DNA of 64,000 bases. It comes from UBA2589 sp965223235 (lineage in GTDB: Bacteria; Gemmatimonadota; Gemmatimonadetes; Longimicrobiales; Gaopeijiaceae). This document shows positions 1-9,285 of the stretch, piece after piece. The stretch is taken from NCBI GenBank assembly GCA_965223235.1, contig CBDCVV010000021.1:186001-250000 (forward strand), written 5' to 3'. The position numbers were made by a program, and so were the translations under genes. The notes beneath the pieces are model-generated. The model was given only the letters and a program-made list of their open reading frames with translations. It was not told the origin of the DNA and searched no databases. Within the stretch, counting starts at the first letter, position 1. The number at the start of each line of letters is the position of its first letter.

Positions 1-219
1 GACAATCCGAATCTCGTCTCCATCGGTGGGCAGCTCGGGTATCTGCGCGCCCATGGCGCGAAGTGCCTGCGCCGTCGACTCCACGTCTCCACCGTGCAAT
101 AGCCCTGTGAGGCGACTCTCCCCTGTGCCGAGCGAGGCGAGAATCAGCGCGCGCTGACTAATCGACTTGTCTCCCGGAACCCGAAGAGGGGCCCCCGCCC
201 CAAGCCTTGTTCGCCTCAA
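1..219 (-). CDS. aroA: 3-phosphoshikimate 1-carboxyvinyltransferase (EPSP synthase), N-terminal fragment
   Basis: The frame encodes the first 73 residues or so of EPSP synthase, which condenses shikimate-3-phosphate with phosphoenolpyruvate in the shikimate pathway. The family signature PGDKSISQRALI is present, followed by a GLLHGGDVESTAQALRAMG stretch typical of the N-terminal lobe. The frame opens after a TGA at 259-261. The only start-type codon before the signature is TTG at 217-219, which overlaps the TGA of the upstream RNase Z gene (TTGA), so coupled translation is likely. The rest of the gene lies beyond the left edge. Identity is secure from the signature; the TTG start is inferred. 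Confidence 0.88.
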   Translation of the reverse strand, partial: MRRTRLGAGAPLRVPGDKSISQRALILASLGTGESRLTGLLHGGDVESTAQALRAMGAQIPELPTDGDEIRIV

Positions 220-1169
220 TCCGGCCCTCGTCCCATCGAGGGTGCCGGAACGTGATCTTCAGCCAAGAGCGGCACCTCGATCTCGAGGCCGTCTCGAGCC
301 ACCCTCGTTGCCGAGAAAATCTCACGGGCCTCTGCAAGGAGCTGTCCCGGGGTGTCCGAGTAGCGCGCCGACACGTGCGTGAGGACGAGTTCACGGACGC
401 CGGCGGAGACCGCGACCCGCGCCGCTTCTTCGGCCGTGCTGTGCCCGGTGGCTCGAGCCCGCGCAGCTTCCTCGCGGCAGAAGGTCGCCTCGTGCACGAG
501 AAGGTCGGCACCTTTCGCCCGCTCGACCGTCTCACGACAAGGACTGGTATCCCCCGTATACACGATCGTTCGGCCGGGCCGAGGTATGCCAACGAGGTCG
601 GCTGCTCGAATGATGTTGCCGTCCACCTCAACGTCTTCACCTCGGTGAAGCCGTCCAAAGAGCGGGCCGTCGGGCACGCCCAACTCGCGTGCCCGGTCCA
701 CGTCGAAGCGACCCAACCGATCTTCCTCGACTAACGCCCAACCCACCGCATCGGTCCGGTGCTGCACGGCGAAAGGCTCGATCACGTATTCACCCTGGTC
801 GATGTGCTCGCCCGGCCCGACCTCGACAACCTCGACTGGGAAGTTCGTCCGATGGGGTCCCAAATTCACTACCTGGTCGAGCACCGCTCGGGAGTTACGA
901 GGTCCGTAAATCGTGATGGGCTCCGTCCGATCCTGAAGCGCCATCGTTCGAAGTAGCCCCGTGATTCCGAGGATGTGATCGGCGTGGGTATGGGTCACGA
1001 AAATCGCGCGGACCCCAAATCCACACTGGTACCGCATCATCTGGCGCTGCGTCCCTTCCCCGCAATCGAAGAGGAAAAGGTCCCCCTCACGCTGGACGGC
1101 AAGCCCGCTCACGTTGCGCCCCACGGTCGGGCGGGCCGCTGCGGTACCGAGGAAGGTGAGACGAATCAT
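216..1169 (-). CDS. rnz: Ribonuclease Z (tRNA 3' endonuclease, metallo-beta-lactamase fold)
   Basis: Predicted to trim the 3' trailer from tRNA precursors that lack an encoded CCA; the tRNA-Leu in this window lacks one. The 317-residue protein begins MIRLTFLGTAAARPT, a typical RNase Z start. It carries the zinc-binding HTHADH motif at residues 60-65, DCGEGTQRQ at about 35-43, GDTSPC and the later histidine-containing segments. Length fits the family (about 300-320). The ATG at 1167-1169 was chosen over one 17 codons upstream because homology starts there. The stop overlaps the probable TTG start of aroA. Confidence 0.93.
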   Translation of the reverse strand: MIRLTFLGTAAARPTVGRNVSGLAVQREGDLFLFDCGEGTQRQMMRYQCGFGVRAIFVTHTHADHILGITGLLRTMALQDRTEPITIYGPRNSRAVLDQVVNLGPHRTNFPVEVVEVGPGEHIDQGEYVIEPFAVQHRTDAVGWALVEEDRLGRFDVDRARELGVPDGPLFGRLHRGEDVEVDGNIIRAADLVGIPRPGRTIVYTGDTSPCRETVERAKGADLLVHEATFCREEAARARATGHSTAEEAARVAVSAGVRELVLTHVSARYSDTPGQLLAEAREIFSATRVARDGLEIEVPLLAEDHVPAPSMGRGPD

Positions 1170-1239
1170 CGTCGCAGAAGAGGATCGTGGGACGCCCTTG
1201 CGACCCGAAATGGGGTGCACAGGGCAAGGTAGCCGGACG

Positions 1240-3300
1240 CTACCAGATGCGGAATTGAATCTGGAAGAGCCGTCCCGGCTGAGGGAGGCCGCATTGATCG
1301 AACACGGAGGCGTCCGTGACGTTCAAGAGAGCCACCGAAGCGTCGAGGCGACTCAACGTTCTCCCACCGCGGAGGCCGAACAGGCGGCGAGCCCGCAGAT
1401 CCAAGATGCGGCTCGAAGCGAGGGGCTGAAGTCCGCCGGCCTCGGGATTCTCGCATAGCTGCTCCCCCATGTACCGGACCTCAGACCCGACATGAATACC
1501 GCCGTGCAACGGAATGTTCAGACCGAACTTCCCAGTGATCGTGGGCTCGTACTCCAGGGGGACTTCTTCGCCACTGGGCCCGACCCCGAAGGCATCCTGC
1601 ACGGTCAGGTCGCCGCTTAGGGTGACCCCATGCACAGTGCCGACCACGAGCAGCTCGGCTCCGGTGCTCTGCACCTCGTCTTGATTCACCCGTTGGAATC
1701 TGCGCACCCCGTCGCTACCCGTCACCGATCGCCTTACGATGCCGTCCGTCAGTCGATGGTGGAAGCCAACGAGCTGCACCTCTCCGGGTGCGATCGATGC
1801 CGTGATTCCGGCCTCGGTCCCCACCAGCGTCTCGGGCCGGAGGCCCGGGTTGGGCTCGAACCGACCCAACGCGCCGGAGTAGAGCTCACGTAGAGACGGA
1901 AACCTCGAGCGTCGGCTCATTCCAGCGTGGACCAGTACCCCGTCGGCCACCAACGCGCTCGTACCCACACGCACACCATAGTCCGAGATCGGATCGAGAG
2001 CCGGCTTGTCTCCAGTCTCGGGTGTATCCGATCCGTCGTAGGATACACCGACGTTCAACGTGAGCGGAGCAAAGCGGAACTCCGTCTCGAGAGCTGCACT
2101 CCAGAGCCGTTGCCGATAGTCATTCTCTAGGGTCGATGGATCGGCGCCCACTTCGGCGATTACCTCTCCGTGGTGCACATCGGCATAGGTAAGGGCCGCC
2201 CGCACATCGCCGACCTCCCCCACCGTGTGTTCCGCGAGAGCCCGCAGCGTGACCGTCCGATCATCGCCGGCTTCCGTCTCCTCGACCTCCTCATACGTCT
2301 CGCTGGAGAACTGCTCGATGAAGGTCGACCCCACGTCGACGCCCACACTGCCCTCTACATCCCACTCCCCCGACTCGGTGTAACGCGGTCCGGTACCACC
2401 CGAGAGCGCCGCGATGAGTCGCCGCTGTTCGGGATACCTCCACAGGCGGGGGTCCGACTGATGCGCTTCCGGGGGCACCCCACGCGAGACGTCGTACCCG
2501 GACGCGGACAGCGCACCCCAGACGCCTTCGTCAGCCCGATAGCGCGCGTTGGCGAAGGCGTCGAAGCGCCGGACATCGCTGTTGAGCCTGAGATCGCCAT
2601 CGGAGAGGAAGTTGGGTCGAAGCGCCTGATCGTTCTGAGCAGACCCGGAAACGGGCACACCGCTACGGTCCTCGAAGCCCATTCCGCCACGGAACACCCA
2701 TTGATGATTACGCTCGTCGACCAAGTGTCCGCCGGAAAAAGAGAGGGTTGCCCCCCCTGTCTGATCCATCGACAAGCCGAAGGCAACGGGATCCACGGCG
2801 CCTACCCGAGACCGAGCCCGAGCGACGTCGACCTCCACGACGCCTCCGAGCGTGTTCGGTCCGTACAGAACCGAAGAGAGGCCCCGCACGAGAGTGACGT
2901 TCTGGGCAGCAGTCAGCGGAATGATCGACATGTCACTCCGGTGATCCCAGCCAATCGTAAGGGGCACCCCATCCATCAGGATGGCGATCTGGCGGTCCTC
3001 TGAGCCACGCAGAGCGGGTTGCATCTCGCCGCGACTGTTGCGGCGGATCTGGATGAGCGGCATCGCACGCAGTACCTGCTCCATCGTGGGAGCCGGGATC
3101 GGACCCAGCGAATCGAGCGATATCACGACGCTGCTCGAGCCTCCGCTCGTCAGTGCTGGCTTCGCCACATTGACGGTGAGCTCCGGGAGAATGCGGACGA
3201 TGCTGTCCGGAGGAATCGAGTCCGGGTCCTGAGCAACGACGCCGGGGGCTAGCACGGACGCCAGCAACGTGGTCGCGAGCAGGAGGCCAGTGACGCGCAC
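1240..3300 (-). CDS. TonB-dependent outer-membrane receptor
   Basis: Predicted outer-membrane gated channel for iron chelates, cobalamin or another large ligand; the substrate cannot be told. The protein has a signal peptide (VRVTGLLLATTLLASVLAPGVVA, broken here as VRVTGLLLATT and LLASVLAPGVVA), then a plug domain with DGVPLTIGW and a VLYGPNTLGGVV segment, then a long beta-barrel ending in an aromatic residue (FQIQFRIW). It is about 686 residues if started at GTG 3298-3300, directly before the signal peptide. An ATG 27 codons upstream is possible but adds residues unlike a signal peptide. It is divergent from the aminotransferase gene, with a shared 171-bp control region. Confidence 0.88.
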   Translation of the reverse strand: MRVTGLLLATTLLASVLAPGVVAQDPDSIPPDSIVRILPELTVNVAKPALTSGGSSSVVISLDSLGPIPAPTMEQVLRAMPLIQIRRNSRGEMQPALRGSEDRQIAILMDGVPLTIGWDHRSDMSIIPLTAAQNVTLVRGLSSVLYGPNTLGGVVEVDVARARSRVGAVDPVAFGLSMDQTGGATLSFSGGHLVDERNHQWVFRGGMGFEDRSGVPVSGSAQNDQALRPNFLSDGDLRLNSDVRRFDAFANARYRADEGVWGALSASGYDVSRGVPPEAHQSDPRLWRYPEQRRLIAALSGGTGPRYTESGEWDVEGSVGVDVGSTFIEQFSSETYEEVEETEAGDDRTVTLRALAEHTVGEVGDVRAALTYADVHHGEVIAEVGADPSTLENDYRQRLWSAALETEFRFAPLTLNVGVSYDGSDTPETGDKPALDPISDYGVRVGTSALVADGVLVHAGMSRRSRFPSLRELYSGALGRFEPNPGLRPETLVGTEAGITASIAPGEVQLVGFHHRLTDGIVRRSVTGSDGVRRFQRVNQDEVQSTGAELLVVGTVHGVTLSGDLTVQDAFGVGPSGEEVPLEYEPTITGKFGLNIPLHGGIHVGSEVRYMGEQLCENPEAGGLQPLASSRILDLRARRLFGLRGGRTLSRLDASVALLNVTDASVFDQCGLPQPGRLFQIQFRIW

Positions 3301-3411
3301 GTGGAAGGACCCTTCGCCGAAAGTATAAGTGACCGAGGACACTATCGGACCCACGGGGGCCCGAGCCTCATAGGACGACAAAGATCATATGTTCCCCCGG
3401 CTTTGGGGAGG

Positions 3412-3441
3412 TTGGACACCGACGTCGCGGCCCCGTATCCT
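3412..3441 (+). promoter_or_regulatory. Candidate sigma-70-type promoter for the class V aminotransferase
   Basis: A TTGGAC hexamer (3412-3417) and a TATCCT hexamer (3436-3441) are separated by 18 bases and sit about 30 bases ahead of the aminotransferase ATG. A CGGAGGA ribosome binding site follows at 3461-3467. Both hexamers depart from consensus, so this is a plausible promoter only. Confidence 0.35.
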
Positions 3442-3471
3442 GGCGTATCTCATACGCATTCGGAGGATGAC

Positions 3472-4782
3472 ATGCAGAGTCGCCGCTCCTTCCTTGGTAC
3501 GGTCTCCCTTCCAGCGGCCGCCGCTGCAGCCGGCGTTTCCTTTCGACCTACGGAACTCCGTGCCGAGTCGATCGACATCGCCGCTCGCCTCGCCGCCCAC
3601 CCTGCGTCTGCCCGCGAGGCCGCGTCGGACGAGGACTTCTGGTTCGAGGTCCAGGGCGCGTTCACCGTCGACCGTACCCTCGTCAATCTGAACAACGGCG
3701 GCGTCAGCCCAGCACCGAAGTTGGTGCAAGAGGCGATGAAGCGTCATCTGGACTACTCGAACCTCGCTCCCACCTACACGATGTGGCAGATCCTCGAGCC
3801 GCAGCGGGAAGCGACACGCGAGCGGATGGCGCGAGCGTGGGGCGTCGACGCGGAGGAGGTGGCTTTCACCCGCAACTCGTCCGAGAGCCTGCAGACGCTT
3901 CAACTCGGATACGATCTGCAGCCTGGCGACGAGGTCCTGACCACCACGCAAGACTACGGGCGGATGATCACGACTTTCAAACAGCGCGAGCGCCGCGAAG
4001 GCATCGTGCTGCGTCAAATCCAGATCCCGGTCCCGGCCGAGGATCCCGCTGAAGTCGTGCGCCTCTTCGAAGAAGCGATCACGCCCAAGACGAAGCTCAT
4101 TCTCGCATGCCACATGATCAATCTGACCGGGCAGATCCTTCCCGTCTCAGAGCTTACCGCGATGGCCCGCCGGCACGGGATTCCGCTCATCATCGACGGT
4201 GCCCACGCCTTGGCACACTTCGACTTCGACATCGGCGAGCTCGACGTCGACAACTACTCCAGTAGCCTCCACAAGTGGCTCTTCGCTCCGCATGGAACGG
4301 GCTTTCTCTACGTGCGTCGCGAACTGATCCCCGACGTCTGGCCACTCATGGCGGCGCCGGAGGCTAAGGATGACGATATCCGGAAGTTCGAGGAGATCGG
4401 AACCCACCCGGAGGCACCCTACCTGTGCATCGGTGAAGCGCTCACCTTCCACGAAGGGCTGGGACCCGCACGAAAGGCGGCGCGTCTCGTGTACTTGCGA
4501 GACTATTGGGCGGAGCCGCTCCTAGAGCACGACAACGTACGTCTGCACACGAGCCTCGAGCCCGGCCTGGCGTGCGGGATCGCCAACGTCGAAGTCCTAG
4601 GCGTCGAACCGAATGACCTTCGCGACTATCTGTGGAATGTGCACCGGATCATTACCGTGAGCATCAACCACGCAGAGTTCCGCGGGCTACGCATTAGCCC
4701 GAGCGTGTACACGACGCTCCCGGAACTCGACCGATTTGTCGACGTAATGAGTCACGTCGCCCGCAAGGGCATCCCAGCCTAG
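3472..4782 (+). CDS. Class V aminotransferase, isopenicillin-N-epimerase-like, Tat-exported
   Basis: A PLP enzyme of the class V aminotransferase/cysteine desulfurase fold, closest in pattern to isopenicillin N epimerase-like proteins; the substrate is unknown. The 436-residue protein starts with a twin-arginine-type leader (SRRSFLG, then an Ala-rich stretch), which suggests folded export with its cofactor. The PLP site is visible: DGAHALAH, with Asp about 242 and His about 244, and SSLHKWLFAP, with the Schiff-base Lys about 268. The ATG at 3472 is preceded by CGGAGGA. A longer frame exists upstream but places the leader internally. The thioredoxin-like gene follows 23 bases downstream. Confidence 0.87.
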   Translation: MQSRRSFLGTVSLPAAAAAAGVSFRPTELRAESIDIAARLAAHPASAREAASDEDFWFEVQGAFTVDRTLVNLNNGGVSPAPKLVQEAMKRHLDYSNLAPTYTMWQILEPQREATRERMARAWGVDAEEVAFTRNSSESLQTLQLGYDLQPGDEVLTTTQDYGRMITTFKQRERREGIVLRQIQIPVPAEDPAEVVRLFEEAITPKTKLILACHMINLTGQILPVSELTAMARRHGIPLIIDGAHALAHFDFDIGELDVDNYSSSLHKWLFAPHGTGFLYVRRELIPDVWPLMAAPEAKDDDIRKFEEIGTHPEAPYLCIGEALTFHEGLGPARKAARLVYLRDYWAEPLLEHDNVRLHTSLEPGLACGIANVEVLGVEPNDLRDYLWNVHRIITVSINHAEFRGLRISPSVYTTLPELDRFVDVMSHVARKGIPA

Positions 4783-4805
4783 TGCTCTGTTGAGCGGATG
4801 ACCTC

Positions 4806-5441
4806 ATGATCCAAGCCCTCGTCGTCTCACTTCTCGCGTTCGCACCCGCGTCTGGGCCTGACGCTGCATGCATGCCGGAACCCGCCACCGGTGACGAGAC
4901 GCTCCAAGAGATCTATGAGTCCGGAAGCTCGTACCAGGAGTTCATCGACAATGCCACGCGCCGAGTCGAGCTATGGGAAGAGAACACGGCCTCGGCTCGT
5001 AGCATTCCGCCCGAGATCCTTGCTCGCGCTCGTGCCATCGGTGGAACGTGGCGATTCTTAGCCGTCGCGGTCGACTCGTGCTCGGATTCCGTGAGCACGA
5101 TCCCGTACCTAGCGGGCTTGATCGACATGGTCGACGGCCTCGAGCTCCGCATCGTGGACTCGACGGTCGGTCGATCGATCATGGAGTCTCATCGTACGGC
5201 TGACGGACGAGCGGCGACCCCGACAGTTCTGCTCCTAGACGAGGAGTGGGGTGAGGCGGGGTGCTTCATCGAGCGCCCCCCGGCACTCAAGACTTGGCTG
5301 CTCGAAGGTGCCTTCACGGGCGAACAAGCCTATTCGGGCAAGATGGAGTGGTATGACGCAGACGGCGGAGTAGACACTCTCGAGGCGTTCGTCACGATGC
5401 TGGAAGCAGCCGCCACAGGTGCAGAGCCAGTCTGCAGTTGA
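4806..5441 (+). CDS. Thioredoxin-fold protein with a single active-site-like cysteine
   Basis: A 211-residue protein with a short hydrophobic N-terminus (signal-like to about residue 20) and a thioredoxin-type core. In that core VAVDSCSDSVSTIP (residues about 87-100) occupies the redox-motif position, and RAATPTVLLLDEEWGE resembles the cis-Pro strand. The motif is C-S-D-S rather than CxxC, so classical dithiol chemistry is not expected; a monothiol or structural role is possible. The pattern resembles the Thioredoxin_9 group. It lies 23 bases after the aminotransferase and may be co-transcribed. Function not assigned. Confidence 0.7.
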   Translation: MIQALVVSLLAFAPASGPDAACMPEPATGDETLQEIYESGSSYQEFIDNATRRVELWEENTASARSIPPEILARARAIGGTWRFLAVAVDSCSDSVSTIPYLAGLIDMVDGLELRIVDSTVGRSIMESHRTADGRAATPTVLLLDEEWGEAGCFIERPPALKTWLLEGAFTGEQAYSGKMEWYDADGGVDTLEAFVTMLEAAATGAEPVCS

Positions 5442-5444
5442 GCG

Positions 5445-6731
5445 TTAGCGCGACACCCTGTTACGGCCGTTCTTCTTCGCGCGATAAAGCGCTTGGTCGG
5501 CCCGCTTCAGGATAATCTCGAGCGGATCCCGTCCTTCGGTACCCGCGGCCCCGAGGCTCACCGTCACTCGAAGCTGTTTCGCCGTGGGGTCAGACGCTTT
5601 GGATGCACCGTTCTTAAGTGTGCGCGGCCGTTTCCACGACCGAAGTGAGAACTCCGCCTCTTCTACGTTCGCCCGCACGGTTTCGAGGAAGGGGATGACA
5701 TCCTCCCGACTTCGACCTGGGAAGAGGAGCGCAAACTCTTCACCTCCGTATCGATACGCCCTTCCGCCACCGGGCACGCGTGCGAGGTGTCCCGCCACGA
5801 GCCTCAACACCTGGTCTCCCACGTCGTGTCCATGCCGATCGTTGAACGACTTGAAGTGGTCGACGTCGACCATCGCGAGTGCGTAGCGGCCTTGGAGCCC
5901 CTCCAAGTACTCGATCAGGGCGCGACGACCTGGAAGGCCGGTCAGCTCATCTTGATACGCCAAGACGTACGACGTTTCCACGACCCCGAGTGTCAGAACA
6001 AGACCCGCCCCCATGAGGAATAGCACGGCACCCGGTTCGGTCATCTGGGGATGCATCGCAGCCATTACGAGCACCGCAGTCCAGACAAACGAACGCTCGA
6101 TGGGCCCTCGGTATCGCCAGTACCCGTACCCGATACCGCACAGAGCCAAGAACAGGATGAGGAGGGTGGGCCACGGATAGGCCCCGAGAAGCCAACCCGC
6201 CTCTGCCGACGACGCCACCGGAGCAGCGTACCGCGCAGCCCGCTCGGGGGAAGCCATGTACGTCCCCCACAGCGCTGCCCCGGACGCGACCGAAAGCGCC
6301 TGGAGCGCCCCGACGTGCGACAGGACTCCTCGGTCCCGGATAATCCCGAGCGCACCGAGCATGAGGACCACCGCGGTACCCAAGCTCAATACGAGATCAG
6401 GCTGATTGGGACGTCCTGCGACCGCAATGCTCACCCACGCCAAGATCGCCAGCGCAATGAAAACTCGGCTCCGATGGAAGACCCACGCGAGCGCGAGACC
6501 GGCCCCGAACACGACAAGACCGTACGTGTTGGAAAGATCGGTGACCGTCTCCGGAGGAGTCCGAGCGAGCACGATGGCGGCGACGACGAGCACCGCTCCC
6601 CCGGGTAGGAACGCCTTCACGATCTCCTTCACGACAACCCGACTCACGAACCGGGGCATCTCAAGGGAGGGGGCAACAGCGGCTCCGAGCGGAGGAAATA
6701 GGGTCGCGACCTGCTGTCCGAGCGATTTCAT
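5445..6731 (-). CDS. Membrane-anchored GGDEF diguanylate cyclase
   Basis: Predicted to make cyclic di-GMP from two GTP. The first 255 or so residues contain about seven hydrophobic segments forming a membrane sensor of no recognised family. A GGDEF domain follows, with DELTGLPGRR at about 261-270, the metal and substrate segment DVDHFKSFND at about 289-298 and the active site GGEEF at 329-333. The RxxD inhibitory site that usually precedes the active-site loop is absent (PGGGRAYRY there), so product inhibition through that site is unlikely. Length is 428 residues. It is convergent with the thioredoxin-like gene, only 3 bases away. Confidence 0.9.
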   Translation of the reverse strand: MKSLGQQVATLFPPLGAAVAPSLEMPRFVSRVVVKEIVKAFLPGGAVLVVAAIVLARTPPETVTDLSNTYGLVVFGAGLALAWVFHRSRVFIALAILAWVSIAVAGRPNQPDLVLSLGTAVVLMLGALGIIRDRGVLSHVGALQALSVASGAALWGTYMASPERAARYAAPVASSAEAGWLLGAYPWPTLLILFLALCGIGYGYWRYRGPIERSFVWTAVLVMAAMHPQMTEPGAVLFLMGAGLVLTLGVVETSYVLAYQDELTGLPGRRALIEYLEGLQGRYALAMVDVDHFKSFNDRHGHDVGDQVLRLVAGHLARVPGGGRAYRYGGEEFALLFPGRSREDVIPFLETVRANVEEAEFSLRSWKRPRTLKNGASKASDPTAKQLRVTVSLGAAGTEGRDPLEIILKRADQALYRAKKNGRNRVSR

Positions 6732-6880
6732 CAGTACCGTCGAGTCCCGACAAGGTATGGCTGCGTGTGGAATGACAGTAGACCGGCCGCAAGCAGCTCG
6801 TACGCGGATTGATCGCTCTGGAAAATGGCGCTAGCGTTCTCGTCTTTTTCACGGCTTCCACAAGAGGAATCCGGTCAAGC

Positions 6881-7525
6881 ATGGCCGATTTCGTGCTGTT
6901 CTTCGCTTCCTTGTTCTCGATCGTGAATCCCCTCTCGGCGATTCCAACGTTCGTGGGCATGACCGGGCCGATCTCCCCACGGGAGCGTCGTTCGATGACG
7001 ATGCGCACCAGCCTCGCGGTCTTCGTGATTCTCGGCTTTTCGTATCTGACGGGCCAAGGACTTCTTCGCTTCTTCTCGATCAGCGTGCACTCGCTCCGCG
7101 TGGCGGGAGGCATCGTCATCTTCGGAATGGCGTGGTCGATGCTGCACGCGAAGATCAGCGCCGCGAAGCAAACGCCGGAGGAAGCGGAGGAAGCGGAGTC
7201 GGCGGCCGCCGAGGAACGATCGGCCCTCGCAGTGGTGCCTTTGGCGATGCCACTCCTCGCGGGGCCGGGGTCGATCAGTCTCATGATCATCGCGGCCGGA
7301 GAAGCCAGCGGCCCTAGGTCACACGTGATTGTGCTGGCCGCCACCGGCGCGCTCGCGGCGGCCGTCTGGATCATCCTGCAGGCCGCGGGCCCCATCGCGA
7401 AGGGGCTGGGAACCACCGGCATGAACGTCGCGACCCGCTTCATGGGGCTCATCCTCGCCGCGGTCGCCATCGAGTTCGTGACGAGTGGGCTCGTGGAGAT
7501 CTTTCCGGCATGGGCAGCGCAATGA
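6881..7525 (+). CDS. MarC family integral membrane protein
   Basis: A 214-residue multi-pass membrane protein of the MarC/UPF0056 family, whose transport role is still unclear. Family features are the N-terminal segment FVLFFASLFSIVNPLSAIPTF (here from residue 4), the AVVPLAMPLLAGPGSISLMI segment in the second half and a total of about six membrane helices. The ATG at 6881 follows an AAGAGGA site. An upstream ATG at 6809 would add 24 non-family residues. Its TGA overlaps the ATG of the permease gene (ATGA), indicating coupled translation. Confidence 0.88.
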   Translation: MADFVLFFASLFSIVNPLSAIPTFVGMTGPISPRERRSMTMRTSLAVFVILGFSYLTGQGLLRFFSISVHSLRVAGGIVIFGMAWSMLHAKISAAKQTPEEAEEAESAAAEERSALAVVPLAMPLLAGPGSISLMIIAAGEASGPRSHVIVLAATGALAAAVWIILQAAGPIAKGLGTTGMNVATRFMGLILAAVAIEFVTSGLVEIFPAWAAQ

Positions 7526-9285
7526 CCCGAATCGTCGTTCTCGGCGTCGGCACGGCGATCGGCCTCCTGACCGCGATCCGAGGCGTCGCATCGGTGCAGC
7601 TCGGTGGCCTTGTGCCCCTTCTCGAGCTGCGCGCGCTTCCAGTGGAACGGCTCGGCTTGTCCTGGTCCGAGATCGCACGGTGGCCCGCCGACCTCGAAAC
7701 CGAAGGTCTGCGGACACTCCTTGTGGCCGTAGCACTACTCGGGCTGGCGGCCGCTGGCGCATCCATCATGAACGCCTTGGTGAGCCTGGCCGAGGACGGT
7801 GCGCGGAAGGCGCGCCATGACGCCATCCGCCTCTCGGTCGGAGCCGCTCCGCGCACACTGTTCACGGACAAGATCGCCGAAGTGCGAACGCTCCTCTTCG
7901 CCGGAGGAACGCTGGGCTGTTTGGGTGGGATCGTGGTAGGCGCGATGGCCCGAGCTGTTTGGCCGGGAGCCACGATTCCGCTCCAACTCCCACCATTCGA
8001 CCTTCTCCTTTCTTTCGTGCTCGTCGGCACGATCCTGATTGGGGCTCGACTCGCGACCCCCTGGGCCGTCACTCGGGGAGCGCGCGCGGCGACCCTTCTC
8101 CGGTCGGGGGCTCGATCTACCGAGGACCCGGAAGCCGTCTTCGTCCGAAAGGCGCTCGCAGCCTGGCACGTGACCGTCGCTTCTACCGTTGTCCTGGCTG
8201 GATGGGCTCTCGCGAGAGGAAGTCAGCCCGGAAGCAATCCCATGGGTGCCACGGATACCGGAGCGTGGGTGGTATCAGCTCGAGCGGAGAACCCTGAGGC
8301 GTGGCCGGCGATGCTTCGCGACATCTCGGAGATACCAGGGATCGAGGCCGAGACTCTCTCCACACCGGGCGCGCTCGTCGGGCTCGGGATCCGCGACATC
8401 GTCGTCACCGAGTGCGGTGCGTGCAGCCGGGGCATGATGCCGATGCCCCTTTGGAACGAAATCGCCGACATTCACGCCGTCGGACCGAAGTACTTCGAGT
8501 TGGCCGGTTTGGACCTCCTCGAGGGACGCGCCTTCGGGGCCCGCAACACGGTCGAGGGCGAAGGGGGTGGTGTCGCGCTCGTAAACGAAACGTTGGCGAA
8601 CGTCGCCTTCGCCGGCGGAGAGCCCCTGGGTAGACGGCTCCGGATCGGAGACGACTTCGATCGGTGGTACACCGTCGTCGGCATTGTCGAGAATCACCAA
8701 GAGACCGGTCCTGGGGCGGATGGACTTCGGCATCCGGGCGTCTATCTCCATGCGTTTCAGCACTCGATGGCCGCGGCCTCACTCATATTGGACGGTGAGC
8801 CGGAATCGATCGAAGCCGCCACGCACCTCTTGAGCGGCGCAGGAGTATCGACCTCTCCGCCCAGAAGGCTGTCGGACTTCCGCGAGCAGGCGGCGGCAAG
8901 CCTCCGGTACGGGGGGCGTGTCAGCCTCACACTCGCCGTACTTACCATCCTGATCGCGGCGCTGGGAATCTGGATGACCAGCCTTCAGACCGTGCGACAC
9001 CAGGCACGTGAGTTGTCGATTCGGCGTGCGCTGGGTGCGAGCGATCGGGCGATCACACACTTTGTCTTGTGGGGACGGCTGCGCGTGGCTGCGTGGGGTT
9101 GCGCGGGCTTCCTCTTCTTCGGCCTGCTCGTTGTGGGTGTCCTCCATCGCACGACCGGGATGCCCGTCGTTAGTATCGAGCCGTATCTGGCGATCGCGTT
9201 GTCGACGACCATCCTCTCCTGCGTGGCGTCGGGGACGGCTTTGCGAGAAGCGCTCGACGTCGAACCCGGGCGAGCGATCGACTAA
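7522..9285 (+). CDS. FtsX/MacB-type ABC permease lacking an adjacent ATPase
   Basis: A 587-residue membrane protein with the MacB periplasmic-core and FtsX layout. An N-terminal block has helices at about 1-20, 65-90, 120-145 and 160-185. Next comes a helix at about 215-230 and a large extracytoplasmic domain with motifs such as VGPKYFELAGLDLLEGRAFG, and then C-terminal helices around RELSIRRALGASDRAI, the classic FtsX loop. The protein resembles the ADOP permeases common in Acidobacteria and Gemmatimonadota but is shorter than the usual 800 residues. No ABC ATPase is adjacent. It starts inside the marC stop codon (ATGA). Confidence 0.8.
   Translation: MTRIVVLGVGTAIGLLTAIRGVASVQLGGLVPLLELRALPVERLGLSWSEIARWPADLETEGLRTLLVAVALLGLAAAGASIMNALVSLAEDGARKARHDAIRLSVGAAPRTLFTDKIAEVRTLLFAGGTLGCLGGIVVGAMARAVWPGATIPLQLPPFDLLLSFVLVGTILIGARLATPWAVTRGARAATLLRSGARSTEDPEAVFVRKALAAWHVTVASTVVLAGWALARGSQPGSNPMGATDTGAWVVSARAENPEAWPAMLRDISEIPGIEAETLSTPGALVGLGIRDIVVTECGACSRGMMPMPLWNEIADIHAVGPKYFELAGLDLLEGRAFGARNTVEGEGGGVALVNETLANVAFAGGEPLGRRLRIGDDFDRWYTVVGIVENHQETGPGADGLRHPGVYLHAFQHSMAAASLILDGEPESIEAATHLLSGAGVSTSPPRRLSDFREQAAASLRYGGRVSLTLAVLTILIAALGIWMTSLQTVRHQARELSIRRALGASDRAITHFVLWGRLRVAAWGCAGFLFFGLLVVGVLHRTTGMPVVSIEPYLAIALSTTILSCVASGTALREALDVEPGRAID

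Noticed and set aside
2170..3003. Long plus-strand frame opposite the first TonB receptor
   Set aside because: It is a shadow of the receptor gene caused by high GC content at third positions; no domain or start signal.
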